Under the pieces are notes generated by a model. It worked only from the letters and a program-made list of their open reading frames with translations, was not told where the DNA came from and did no database searches. Made by a program: the position numbers and the translations under genes. From the NCBI GenBank assembly GCA_008931825.1, contig QXVZ01002700.1, positions 1 through 27,393 on the forward strand: a stretch of 27,393 bases of DNA. The letters are read 5' to 3'. The DNA comes from Phallusia fumigata. Lineage: Eukaryota; Chordata; Ascidiacea; Phlebobranchia; Ascidiidae. This document shows, one piece after another, positions 19,201 through 27,393 of this stretch (position 1 is the stretch's first letter; each line of letters begins with the position of its first letter).

Positions 19201-20194
19201 ACGATCCAGAACATTTAAATCCAAAACCGTCTTTGATTTCGTCGCTTTTGTCACTGCAGTCACTGATGGAATCACAAAAGTCAATAATACTTGCAACTTG
19301 TTGGTTTTCACAAACAAATATATCCCAACAAAACTTAAGGGGACTTTCGCATGTGGCATACATGCAAATTATTTTTTCAGTGGTACAGTCTTCTATGTCA
19401 TTAGCACACAATGGTTGAGTTACCACGTTGCACTTTGGTGGAACTGTTGAGTAAAAGATATAACTCAGAGGTTGTGTAGTTTTAAATGTTGCAGCAAGCA
19501 TTAGGCAGGAGTGACACTTAATTGTGGAAACTGCACAAAGTTCGTCACTTCCATCTGAGCAATCTTGAACGAAATCACCTAGCCAGCTAAACGGTATACA
19601 TCTGCCATTGAAAGGGCAATGTTTGTTGACAGGATCACACGGGCATCTTGCGTACACCCCTGAGCAGTTACATGTGTGATGTGACTCGTCACTACCGTCA
19701 AAACAATCAGGTTTCCCATCACAAACCAAAGATCGATCAATGCAACTGCTGTCTGTTCCAATGCATTCTTTTGTGCCAACACATGCACACGTGAATTTAC
19801 CAACTGGACAAGTGCAGTTAATTTCATCACTTCCATCTCCACACGTATTCAGTCCGTCACACTGCCAATCTTTGCTAAGGCAACCATAAAGAGAAGTACA
19901 GTTGTTGGTTTTGTAACAAAAGCATTCAAACTTTTCATCAGAGCAAGAGCAGTTAGTTTCATCACTCCAATCTCCACACGTATTCCATCCATCACATTGC
20001 CAGTCTTTGCTGAAGCAACCGTATCGAGAAGTGCAATTCTTTGTTTTATAACAAGGGCACTCAAACTTATAATCTGGACAAGTNGCATTAAAACGTTTTG
20101 TGCAACTGACGCGGTATGCAAATGAAGCGGCGGTGAAAACCCTGATTTTTACATAAACCTTCGAAATCTGAGCAGACAACAAGCACACTTCCAA
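16285..20194 (-). CDS. LDLa-repeat G-protein-coupled receptor, relaxin/LGR-like, single exon; split by an assembly duplicate
   Basis: Leaving out the redundant block 17576-18400, the minus strand is open from 20194 to TAA at 16285: 1027 residues with no intron needed. Residues 38-220 hold four LDLa modules (CxxxxF-C..CDGxxDCxDGSDE), 221-330 a cysteine-rich stretch with one degenerate module, and 366-625 further modules. LDLa modules bind calcium and protein ligands; the one nearest the membrane has lost a cysteine (LVQNG for VCDG). No leucine-rich repeats lie between them and helix 1, unlike RXFP1/2 or GRL101. TM1 is about 644-670, TM2 682-707 (LNLSFSD), TM3 729-753 with TFR in place of DRY, TM4 771-793, TM5 877-903, TM6 924-947 (VTDFCCWIPV) and TM7 957-977 (NPLLY). 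TDFCCWIP and YYGETSVCMP place it near the LGR/relaxin receptors. It should sit in the plasma membrane; ligand unknown. The start is uncertain: no clear signal peptide is visible, and the N at 20094 lies just before the first LDLa module. Confidence 0.88.
16746..17574 (-). repeat. Receptor segment, copy A of the assembly duplicate
   Basis: Encodes the last LDLa module through extracellular loop 2. It is collinear with the C-terminal part of the gene and has an intact frame. Repeated at 17576-18400. Confidence 0.9.
17576..18400 (-). repeat. Receptor segment, copy B of the assembly duplicate
   Basis: Same segment as 16746-17574, with about ten substitutions by eye and one 4-bp deletion in the TM2 region (AAACATCAAG against AAACACCCATCAAG), which accounts exactly for the length difference of 829 against 825. 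The deletion breaks the frame. It starts at the N at 17575 and ends where the upstream LDLa region continues, so it is best read as a second allele or an error-bearing contig end, not a second gene. Confidence 0.88.
20105..20190 (-). promoter_or_regulatory. Module shared with 21956-22025, with an octamer motif
   Basis: TGACGCGGTATGCAAAT at about 20107-20123 and AAATCTGAGCAGACAACAAGCACACTT, in pieces, at about 20163-20189 recur almost unchanged at 21956-22025 with a shorter spacer. ATGCAAAT is the POU octamer. The segment lies just upstream of the N at 20094 and covers the presumed N-terminal codons of the receptor. It may therefore be 5' flank or a first exon, not the mature protein start. 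Confidence 0.4.
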
Positions 20195-21955
20195 TGTTGA
20201 AAATTACGCTTTAAACAACCGATATGAAAATAACCACACACCATTACGCAAGCAAGTGTTGGTGATGCATATAAACTAATTATCACGTTACAGTACCACC
20301 CAATTTTTACTTTCAAACGAGACTGTTCACCTACGGGTAAGTATAAACCTAAAATAAAACCAGTTCGTGGTATAGGACTTCGCAGAAAACTACAGAGTTC
20401 CGGTTAAACTATTTGACTTTAGGAGCGGCTTCAACCTTTGCAAATTCTGTTTTTTTTGTCGCTTTGGCATCTGTGCAGAAATTCACAATTAACCCGTGTT
20501 GTTAAATTAACTTTCGGTCTTTGCACAATTTAAGGAACGAACTCTGTGTTATGAACTACTGTTCTGTCGCAATTCCTTTTTACTTTCTTTGAGGACTTGC
20601 AGTGCCTGCGATACATATGTATTTACATTTGTTAAGACTCGGCACAAGATAAGACCGCGAGCACTGTATGTAATTGAATAAGGCCTTTACACATCCCTTT
20701 TTAAGCAGTTTTAAATTTGCATATTTAAATCCCGGGCGTTTTTCAAATCGTTTCCAATTGGGATGCCTGTTACATATTTTAATACAAAAGGTGCTTGAGT
20801 GCCGAATTCGCATTGGAAAGTCCTATGCAACTGACGTGATTTCACACAAGCATCTACTGCAGCATGGCTTCGTCAAATGAATAAAATTCGAAACAAAAAG
20901 GGATAATTGTTAGAAATATGAATTTCACTTCTATGGCGTTTTTTCATAAAAGCGCCATGCTGTCAGCGTTTTGAATAAAAGTTTAATTGCGAAACGGCCA
21001 AACCGTCACCACGATTACCAGACAACTTGACCAAACGAACGACTAAAAGTAGAAATGTAAAAGAGATAGGGCGCAAAAGGGCACTCAAACGGTGATAGAA
21101 AGGACGCACGCATAAAACATGCATCAGCCCATGGCTATCACCGTGCTGGCATCAATGGGCGACGTTTTCGTGGTTTCAAAATTTGGCCACCAGCTACTAG
21201 CAACTCTTTAGGTCTTAATTAAACGAAAGTTTAAAAAGCTTCCCTAAGCGGTGATATTGATACAAACCAATTTTGGAAACGCATTACAAGCAGAACGAAA
21301 AAGCAAAAAATTGTCTCCTTTAAATGCGTTTTGTAAGAAATTATAAATTGAGTGAATGTGTATTTTACACCATTGGCTAATTTTATCTAATTTGACACTA
21401 ATTTTGGGATAGTGTTACAAGAGGCGTAAAATTATCACATAATCGTTAATTTTCGTGTAAGGACAAGAGATACGTAATACAAGGTCAGTGTAGGCATTTA
21501 TGTCTTTATCAGTTAACCAGCCCCGGTGAGGATCCTCGTTTTCGCAAAAATTAAAAACATCGTTGTTTGGTTGTATAACTGCGTATAGTCTACTAATCAA
21601 TGGAGGGCTGCTGGTAAGATTTCCTGTTTCTGAAAGTATTTAAAGTATGACGGTCATTTCGCTGTACAAGTCTGTAATGTAGTAGGTTAAGCTTACTTCG
21701 AAGCGGCTCAAAATTTGCTCACGTAGCGTGCAGTGCAAGAATGTGAAGGCTTTCGAAATATCGTTGTATCCAGTTTTTGTCCCCGGGTTTACCTGCAACA
21801 GATAGGAAATATGGATGTGTGGGTGATTTGCATAAATGTACATGTCTGCGCGTCACTTTGTTTTAAATGTGGTTGTGTCTCGTCGTTACCAAATAATGAA
21901 CCTTATTTAGTCTTACAATTCGTAAAGTAGTTCGTGTTTAAACGTTGAGTGGAAT
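20195..21955. other. Upstream flank of the receptor gene
   Basis: No supported gene or repeat in this stretch. TATAAA occurs on the plus strand at about 20270 and 20342, but neither is oriented for the receptor. Confidence 0.4.
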
Positions 21956-22025
21956 TGACGCGGTATGCAAATAGAGCCAATGTACTTTTTAAATCTGAAC
22001 AGACACCAAGCACACTTGCCTCAAA
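21956..22025 (-). repeat. Second copy of the receptor 5' module
   Basis: Carries the same TGACGCGGTATGCAAAT and AAATCTGA-CAGACA-CAAGCACACTT blocks as 20105-20190. In one minus-strand frame it reads FAYRVNSTQR, against FAYRVSCTKR in the receptor. This suggests a displaced or duplicated first exon or promoter of the same receptor family. Confidence 0.45.
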
Positions 22026-22730
22026 TAATTTCGCGCAACCTTTACACGTGTTCTATATCTAGCATTTTGCTCTGGACCACGCCAGTGCTGAGTTTTTCCT
22101 GTGCCATACAAGTTGTGTGAAAACGGCTTTCCGCACCTAGCGGTAAATTAGCATACAGGGAAATTGCTTTGAAGTCGAACCAGCGTTGAAAATTCAAACG
22201 TTTATTGGAACTGTGATTTCAGCGAAAGACATGCTGATCGGATCATCGCGTAACTGTGACCATTCGATCATAGCGTTCCACCAGTTGTCGGCAAACTTGT
22301 ACAGTACGCCTCGTTCTTTTTATTTACAATCCGCGCCTATGTTTTTAATCGAGGCAGGAACCATGCCAAAGGTACGTCGCCACGTTTGCTGGCGTAAAAA
22401 AATCTTACAAAACTGCTCGCGTGTTCTTGTCAATTTAGATGCCTTTCGCCAATGTAGGATGCGCCACAGTTGCAGGTCAAGGGGTAAACGATATTTGTTC
22501 GATTAATGTTCGTTTAACATCTGACCTCTAACCGTTGCAATGCAGCCCGCGGTGTGGTGGTGATGTGGTTGCGAATCTGACCGCTTCAATGCAAGCAAAG
22601 AGTGTGTAACGCGCAGACAACGCAGCTTTGCACGCAGCATGCCATATAACTGCCTGAATAAAAAGGATCGAAAACAAATCAGTATAAACGGTTAGGTGGT
22701 GAAAGTAACTATTGTTTGAGTTTCCGGCTC
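22026..22730. other. Intergenic stretch
   Basis: No supported gene. A 106-codon plus-strand frame at 22186-22506 has no ATG at its upstream end and no recognisable domain. Confidence 0.4.
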
Positions 22731-22739
22731 TAATGAGCA

Positions 22740-23070
22740 CTGCTCTTTAGAGGAGGTGCAGTGGTTAGTTCTCTTTGGGAGGAGCACAAAGCACTGCTGT
22801 TAAGAGGGGGAGCTGTGAGAATTTTCGAGCATGTTTTTTTTTCAGAAGGGGAGCAGTTGGAAATTCAGGGGAGCTGTGGGATTTGGGAGAGGCTCTTTTG
22901 AGCATGTATGTCGAGACGGGGATGCGAACTTTTTTTTTTCACATTGTGCGCGAAAATGTGCACCCGTAAAAAGTGCATAATGGGCGCGAAAGGTGCTGAG
23001 GAAAAATGTGCACGCGATATATGCGCACAATGTGCACGAAATGTGCAGATGGAAAAATGTGCGCATTGTG
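22740..23070 (+). repeat. Purine-rich and GTGCRC-rich low-complexity block
   Basis: 22740-22920 repeats G-rich phrases such as GGGGAGCTGTG, GGGGAGCAGTT and GAGCATGT. 22950-23070 repeats variants of GAAAAATGTGC followed by RCG (GTGCAC, TGCGCA), which are self-complementary and form several small hairpins. Overlapping open frames here are by-products of the repetition. Confidence 0.6.
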
Positions 23071-23700
23071 TACCTAGGTGTGTGACCAAGAGCTTCTACA
23101 TAAAAAAGCGTCTTGCACGCCCCTGCAAACAAACAAATCATTGTGTATCTTTTGATCTACTGGGGGTGAAAATTTAGGCGCTGAAAATTTACAACTACAT
23201 TAAGTTGGGACCAATACTTTGAAACTACAAATTTTTGTAGTTAAAAGCCTGAATTTCGGACATAATATTTGGGTAAAAGTACACATTTTACGGCACTAAA
23301 ATTAAGAAAGCACTTTCGTCACATAATTATATTTTTACAACTGCCACCATTGTTAAAAATCAAGCCGTTTGGGCTAATCATAAGGTGATCAGGTGACCAT
23401 ATACAAATTTTGTTTACAACGATATTACTCGTAAATGTACCTCCTTTCAACTGTAGCTTATTCTCTACCACAAACAGCTCTTTCTCTTGCAACACCCTTG
23501 TATTTTGAATGACCCCAAGCGCACCGCTCTAGGTTCAACGCCACAAAACACAACCATTTCACACCACCGATACACCGATTCATGCACAGAATAAATATTC
23601 GCAAAAATGCAACTAAATTACGCTACATAACCCCTCAAAATATAATCCAACAAATTCGCCGGTAACCTACGTCGACGGCCAAAATTATATATAGCACTAT
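23071..23700. other. Intergenic stretch
   Basis: No gene. A palindrome with 9-bp arms, AACTACAAA-TT-TTTGTAGTT, lies at 23223-23242. It could be the downstream flank of the retroelement remnant, but no LTR repeat was found. Confidence 0.45.
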
Positions 23701-24123
23701 TTACAACAGGGGACGGCAAAGAAAAGTATCATCAGTTTCTTGTGAAGCCACATCATTATCATGCAGTGACACATCAGTTTCTTGATTTCTTTCGAGCCAA
23801 TTAAACGGTAAATGATCAGCACAATATTTAGGCAAATGATCAACATGAACAACTTTGCCGCTATGCGACGGTGATCGTTGTATGTGATATAAAAGTGGGG
23901 ACAGTTTACTGACAATTAAAAAAGGGCCGGTCCAACCTATACCGAGCTTTTTCTTACCCATCGGTGGGTAGTAATACCACATCCAATCGCCAACATTAAG
24001 GTTAAGAAGCAACACAGTCCAATCATAAACTCGCTTTTGGCGTTGATAGGATTGCTTTAGATAATTCCTAGCAGTTACGAATGATTTGCGCATACAATCA
24101 CTTATGCTTGGGGCACCACTTGC
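23701..24123 (-). pseudogene. Ty3/gypsy-like integrase C-terminal fragment
   Basis: A minus-strand open frame of about 140 codons starts near APSISDCMRKSF. It continues RQKRVYDW, VGDWMWYYYPPMGKKKLG, IGWTGPFLIVSKLSPLLYHI and VHVDHLPKY, then an acidic tail to the stop at 23701. The W-GPF-(V/I)-K-S-LY-I pattern is the GPY/F module at the end of Ty3/gypsy (Metaviridae) integrases, which insert the element's DNA into the genome. The catalytic DD35E core, reverse transcriptase and protease are absent, so it cannot move by itself. The frame is clean, which suggests a fairly young deletion derivative. Upstream, the frame runs into a more GC-rich segment of different character. Confidence 0.82.
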
Positions 24124-24298
24124 GGGGGCCACCTGGCGTCCGTAGGCGGGGGCGACCGACCTTATTGCGGCGAAGGGCTGCCTGAGCGTGTTTGAACAGT
24201 TCTTGCCCTTCTGCGATTTGGTCTAAAAGGTTTCGGTCCGGCGTCTTGTCGGTGTAGCGGACGTTAGGTAAAGTTGAGAGCCGGTCGAAGTTTGACAT
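24098..24298 (-). CDS. Unknown short ORF fused upstream of the integrase fragment (possible retroelement 5' ORF start)
   Basis: ATG at 24298 opens 66 codons to a stop at 24098, starting MSNFDRLSTLPNVRYTDK and containing NKVGRPRLRTPGG, whose GRP core resembles an AT-hook. The stretch is markedly more GC-rich than the surroundings. The region above it on the minus strand has a TTTATAG box (about 24510) and AATAAAGG (about 24368), an LTR-like or promoter-like order. Its frame overlaps the integrase fragment by some 25 bases and ends soon after the presumed junction. It may be the gag start of the same element joined to the pol tail by an internal deletion. No family is recognised. Confidence 0.3.
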   Translation of the reverse strand: MSNFDRLSTLPNVRYTDKTPDRNLLDQIAEGQELFKHAQAALRRNKVGRPRLRTPGGPRKWCPKHK

Positions 24299-24358
24299 TA
24301 TTACAAACTCCTGGCTTCGCTGACAGTGAACAACATCATGCAGGCCACTCGTCAACAC

Positions 24359-25560
24359 TTCACCTTTATTCTGCGTAACAGCTTATGCGTCTTATACTCT
24401 CAAGGTAGAATATTTCTTCTAGGGAGCTTTCTTCTAGCTTCATGAAAAGCTATTTCGTTTAAGTAAATCTTGCGACACACTTCAACTGCCGCTCGCTCGC
24501 TGCATGACTATAAAGCGCGTCAGCGCATCTGGGAACAGCGGACGTGATTACTGGTAGCGCTCTTTGCAAATGGGGTATTCGACGAATGACAAACTCTAAG
24601 TTGACAATAAATGCGGAAATAACAGGCGCGTTCCCGGAATGCAATGCACTGACTAAACATATGTTGGTATTAAACCGAAGTAAACACTAACATATTCAAG
24701 ACAGGTGGGCAATGGCACAATGTGAACGGAAGAAGCTGTTTACCAAAAGGTTTTGCACACGAAACGGGACTGAGAATTTTACCGGGAAAGAGAGAATTTA
24801 TTTTCTACCAAAGGCTTCGCACTTTATGGTTTATTTGGTTGTTAAAAGGGGAACCTTCATTTAGCGGTTATATGGCTGCTAAAGTAGTAACCCGATTGTG
24901 GGAAAACTGTAACACCTTCGACTTTTTTATGATTCATTTGAGCTTTTCATGAGATTTAAATTTTAATCTGGCAACCCTGCGTTAAACCCCCGGTCGCACA
25001 CGCGTACACGTGTGTGCTTGTGGTTGGAGCGGTTAGCTTTTTGGGTCTCTTAACTCATGTTTCCATAATGCGCCAAACTCACTTTCCTGCAGGACTTCGT
25101 CTCAAAACGCTTTTTTTGCTTCATAACGGTTCTATCGCTATGGCTTCTCTACCCAAACAAAATCCAATAAACTCAACCCTTTTGGTTCACTTTGTAACTA
25201 TGGCGTTTATTCGACGTAACCATGACAACTTTTATCAACCAAATACTACCGACGTTATGTTCAATCCTGAGCCCTACTTAGTGTGCAAACAATTACGAAC
25301 TAATGGAGAAGTGATTTTGTCAATTCAATTTATTCAACGGGCAATTCGCGTTTGTTTTTTGCAATATTTACTTTTAAGTGGGTATGTTCTCTATTGGTGC
25401 AATTGTTTTCATTCGATGATGTTTTTTTCGCTAAGACGTTGTATTGGAGCAAATTTCAGACGTCGAAGCAACTAAGTTTTATACGTGCGATTAAAATGTT
25501 TACAGATAAAACTATAAATAGGAAGGGGGCAGTATGACAAACTCTTAGGTCCTAGGGGAC
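24359..25560. other. Intergenic stretch, partly LTR-like
   Basis: No supported gene. The first 350 bp could be the 5' LTR or leader of the retroelement remnant. A near-palindrome GCACACGCGTACACGTGTGTGC (in two halves) lies around 24996-25017. The 153-codon plus-strand frame at 25014-25475 opens with GTG and shows no recognisable domain. Confidence 0.4.
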
Positions 25561-25594
25561 GCTGATACAAAAAAGGTTGGGAAACACTGCCCTA
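25561..25594 (-). mobile_element. Solo hAT-like terminus
   Basis: Read on the minus strand: TTAGGGCAGTGTTTCCCAACC followed by a T run. CAGTGTTTCCCAACCTTTTT is a classic hAT-type end. No opposite end or target duplication was recognised. Confidence 0.45.
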
Positions 25595-26730
25595 ATCAGA
25601 ACTGCAGTCTAGCAAGTGCACAACAAACGCGCTACACAGTTTTATTTTACGGTCAACAAAATGCTTTCTACATTAAAATCATCGGTTAACGCCGCAGTTG
25701 AGAGTCTAGCGATGTAGATCTTACTTGGATGAGAAATGTTGAACACACATTTGACTCGTCAAAACAGAAGAAGTAGCTGAGTTCCAATGGGACGCCAACG
25801 AAAGCTATAACCGGGACAAACGCAATCAAGCATCTGATTACTTAATCGTTCATTAGGACCACGCGAAGCAACTAGCTCCATAAAATGCAAAATCGCCGCT
25901 TGTTAATTACTTTCAAAGTGGTACATTTGTTTCCATTGCTAATTGGGTTAGCTAGGGTGTTGTATGCAACATTATCGTCATAAGCAATATAATCAAGCTC
26001 AAACAGACTATGATATACAGCGAGTAACTGAATACTTCCTGTGCGAAAGAACGCGTGATCGACTGCCGTCAGCAGCCCGGTTGACTTCTGTTTAGTGGCG
26101 AGACAAGGCAAAGCTATATTGGTTAGTTTGGACGAGACGAATTTGTTTGCCAACTAGAAACAAAGTTTTGCAATTCAACATGTAATCAGTTCTGCTAGGT
26201 TAGATTTGAGGTTGTTGTATTTGCAGCACTTCACGTCTTGTGTACGGTTTCTGTTTTCATTGCGATAGCTTAGTAGAAAATGTTGTTCGAGGTAAAACAA
26301 ATTAAGTTATACTAGGCACGGTATTTTTGTGCCGAAATCGTCCTGAACCACGGGTGCGTAATGCAAACGTTTACAGTTTCGGATAAACTCTAATAGAACT
26401 GAAGCTTACAACACACTCAAGTCAGACTGTGTAATTCGTTTTGGAACAATGAAATTAAACATTTCCTACGTTTTGCAAACTATGTTGCCAACATTAAATA
26501 GCTCTTTTAAACTGCAAATGACGTGCCTAAATACACATTTCAACACTGGTATAATGTACCACTGTGCTTGCAATTAGTTCCAAACTATAGTCTCAAACCA
26601 CTTCCATTAATCAAGCGCATAAGAGCAGGGAAGTCCAGGTCAAGCTGACTGCAGAAGTGACGTGTTGACGTTAGACATAATTACTACGCGGGAAAGTCCT
26701 TACAGCATTTCTAGGGGGCGTTCGCTTTAG
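25595..26730. other. Intergenic stretch
   Basis: Nothing supportable was found on either strand. Confidence 0.4.
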
Positions 26731-26853
26731 TAAGGGCATGTATCTTCCAACGCTAATATCTCTCACTGTAAGTGTCTGAGAACTTTTTAGGNTAAGGGCA
26801 TGTATCTTCCAACGCTAATATCTCTCACTGTAAGTGTCTGAGAACTTTTTAGG
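26731..26853 (+). repeat. Identical 61-bp direct duplicate across the N at 26792
   Basis: 26731-26791 and 26793-26853 are identical by eye (TAAGGGCATGTATCTTCC through GAACTTTTTAGG), separated only by one N: an unmerged contig overlap. Confidence 0.92.
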
Positions 26854-27067
26854 TTTATTTAATCTACACAGCATATGTCTAACGCACAGTACCGATACGT
26901 GAGAACTCGGATTCAATATGGAGCATTTATCCACGGCTGCGATTATCTGCAAAATGCGTAAAGCGAGTTTATTTCAAAGATAAATCAACATAAATGTAAC
27001 CGCGTTTGTTAAAGACGTAACGGGAGATACAGTTTGACGTACACGACTAAAGAAGTATAGCTATCGT

Positions 27068-27244
27068 TAATCGCGTTGTTTGGAGAAACTAACGATAGAA
27101 GATTAATGCGCCACCGCATTATAATAAATACAGCTAACACGCATACCTTGANTATTCGCGTTGTTTGATTTGTTTGGAGAAACAACGATAGAAGATTAAT
27201 GCGCCACCGCATTATGATAAATACAGCTAACACGCATACCTTGA
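27068..27244 (+). repeat. Near-identical direct duplicate across the N at 27152
   Basis: 27068-27151 and 27153-27244 share GCGTTGTTTGGAGAAAC through CACGCATACCTTGA with a few differences, including a short insertion (GATTTGTTT) in the right copy. The look is the same as at the other N junctions. Nothing else is seen to the window end apart from an AATAAA at about 27350. Confidence 0.88.
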
Positions 27245-27393
27245 AATCTGTGGTAAAAGACTACATAACAGACTCTGAGTTGCAAAACGTGGCTGTATAC
27301 ATTTAATTTGTTATACGATTTTTTATTTTGCCAGTGTTAAATCATGCCAAATAAAAGATTCATTCAATCAGCACAGCTGTGTAATAATTCTGA

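Noticed and set aside
22842..23177. Overlapping cysteine/histidine-rich open frames on both strands
   Set aside because: They are produced by the GTGCRC repetition; open frames occur on both strands over the same bases.
25014..25475. 153-codon plus-strand open frame
   Set aside because: Opens with GTG, no recognisable domain, composition like the intergenic flanks, no splice or promoter context.

Overview
This is an AT-rich animal nuclear sequence, most likely from a tunicate (Ciona-like ascidian). The clues are intron-poor relaxin/LGR-type receptors with many LDL-receptor class A (LDLa) modules, eukaryotic splice and polyadenylation signals, C2H2 zinc-finger relics with TKEKP linkers, a Ty3/gypsy integrase tail and short TIR elements. 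The assignment is inference. Nothing prokaryotic is present: no operons, no ribosome-binding sites and no dense coding.

Layout: 1-186 (+) is the 3' end of an LDLa-GPCR paralogue. 187-2643 is non-coding, with a 70-bp tandem repeat. 2644-2777 (-) is an isolated exon that looks like phosphatidylinositol synthase. 2778-9696 is non-coding and holds two small TIR elements of one family with clear target-site duplications (5405-5708 and 9391-9484), plus a large duplicated block (6391-7890). 9769-11190 (+) is a decaying zinc-finger array. Zinc-finger relics on the opposite strand lie at 11210-11419 and 12581-12658. 12646-16284 is mostly non-coding. 16285-20194 (-) is the main gene, a large receptor with about nine LDLa modules joined directly to a seven-helix domain. 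20195-23700 is non-coding. 23701-24298 (-) is the remnant of a Ty3/gypsy-like element. The remainder to 27393 has no gene I can support.

A theme across the window is assembly structure. There are nine single-N junctions, and five of them (7103, 12864, 17575, 26792, 27152) are flanked on both sides by near-identical direct copies. This is best read as unmerged, probably allelic, contig ends. It matters most at 17575, where an 825-829 bp duplicate splits the receptor. Removing one copy restores a continuous frame of 1027 codons plus stop.

The two receptor genes share a distinctive C-terminal tail and probably belong to a local family. The other coding traces are fragments with no evident functional link to the receptors.
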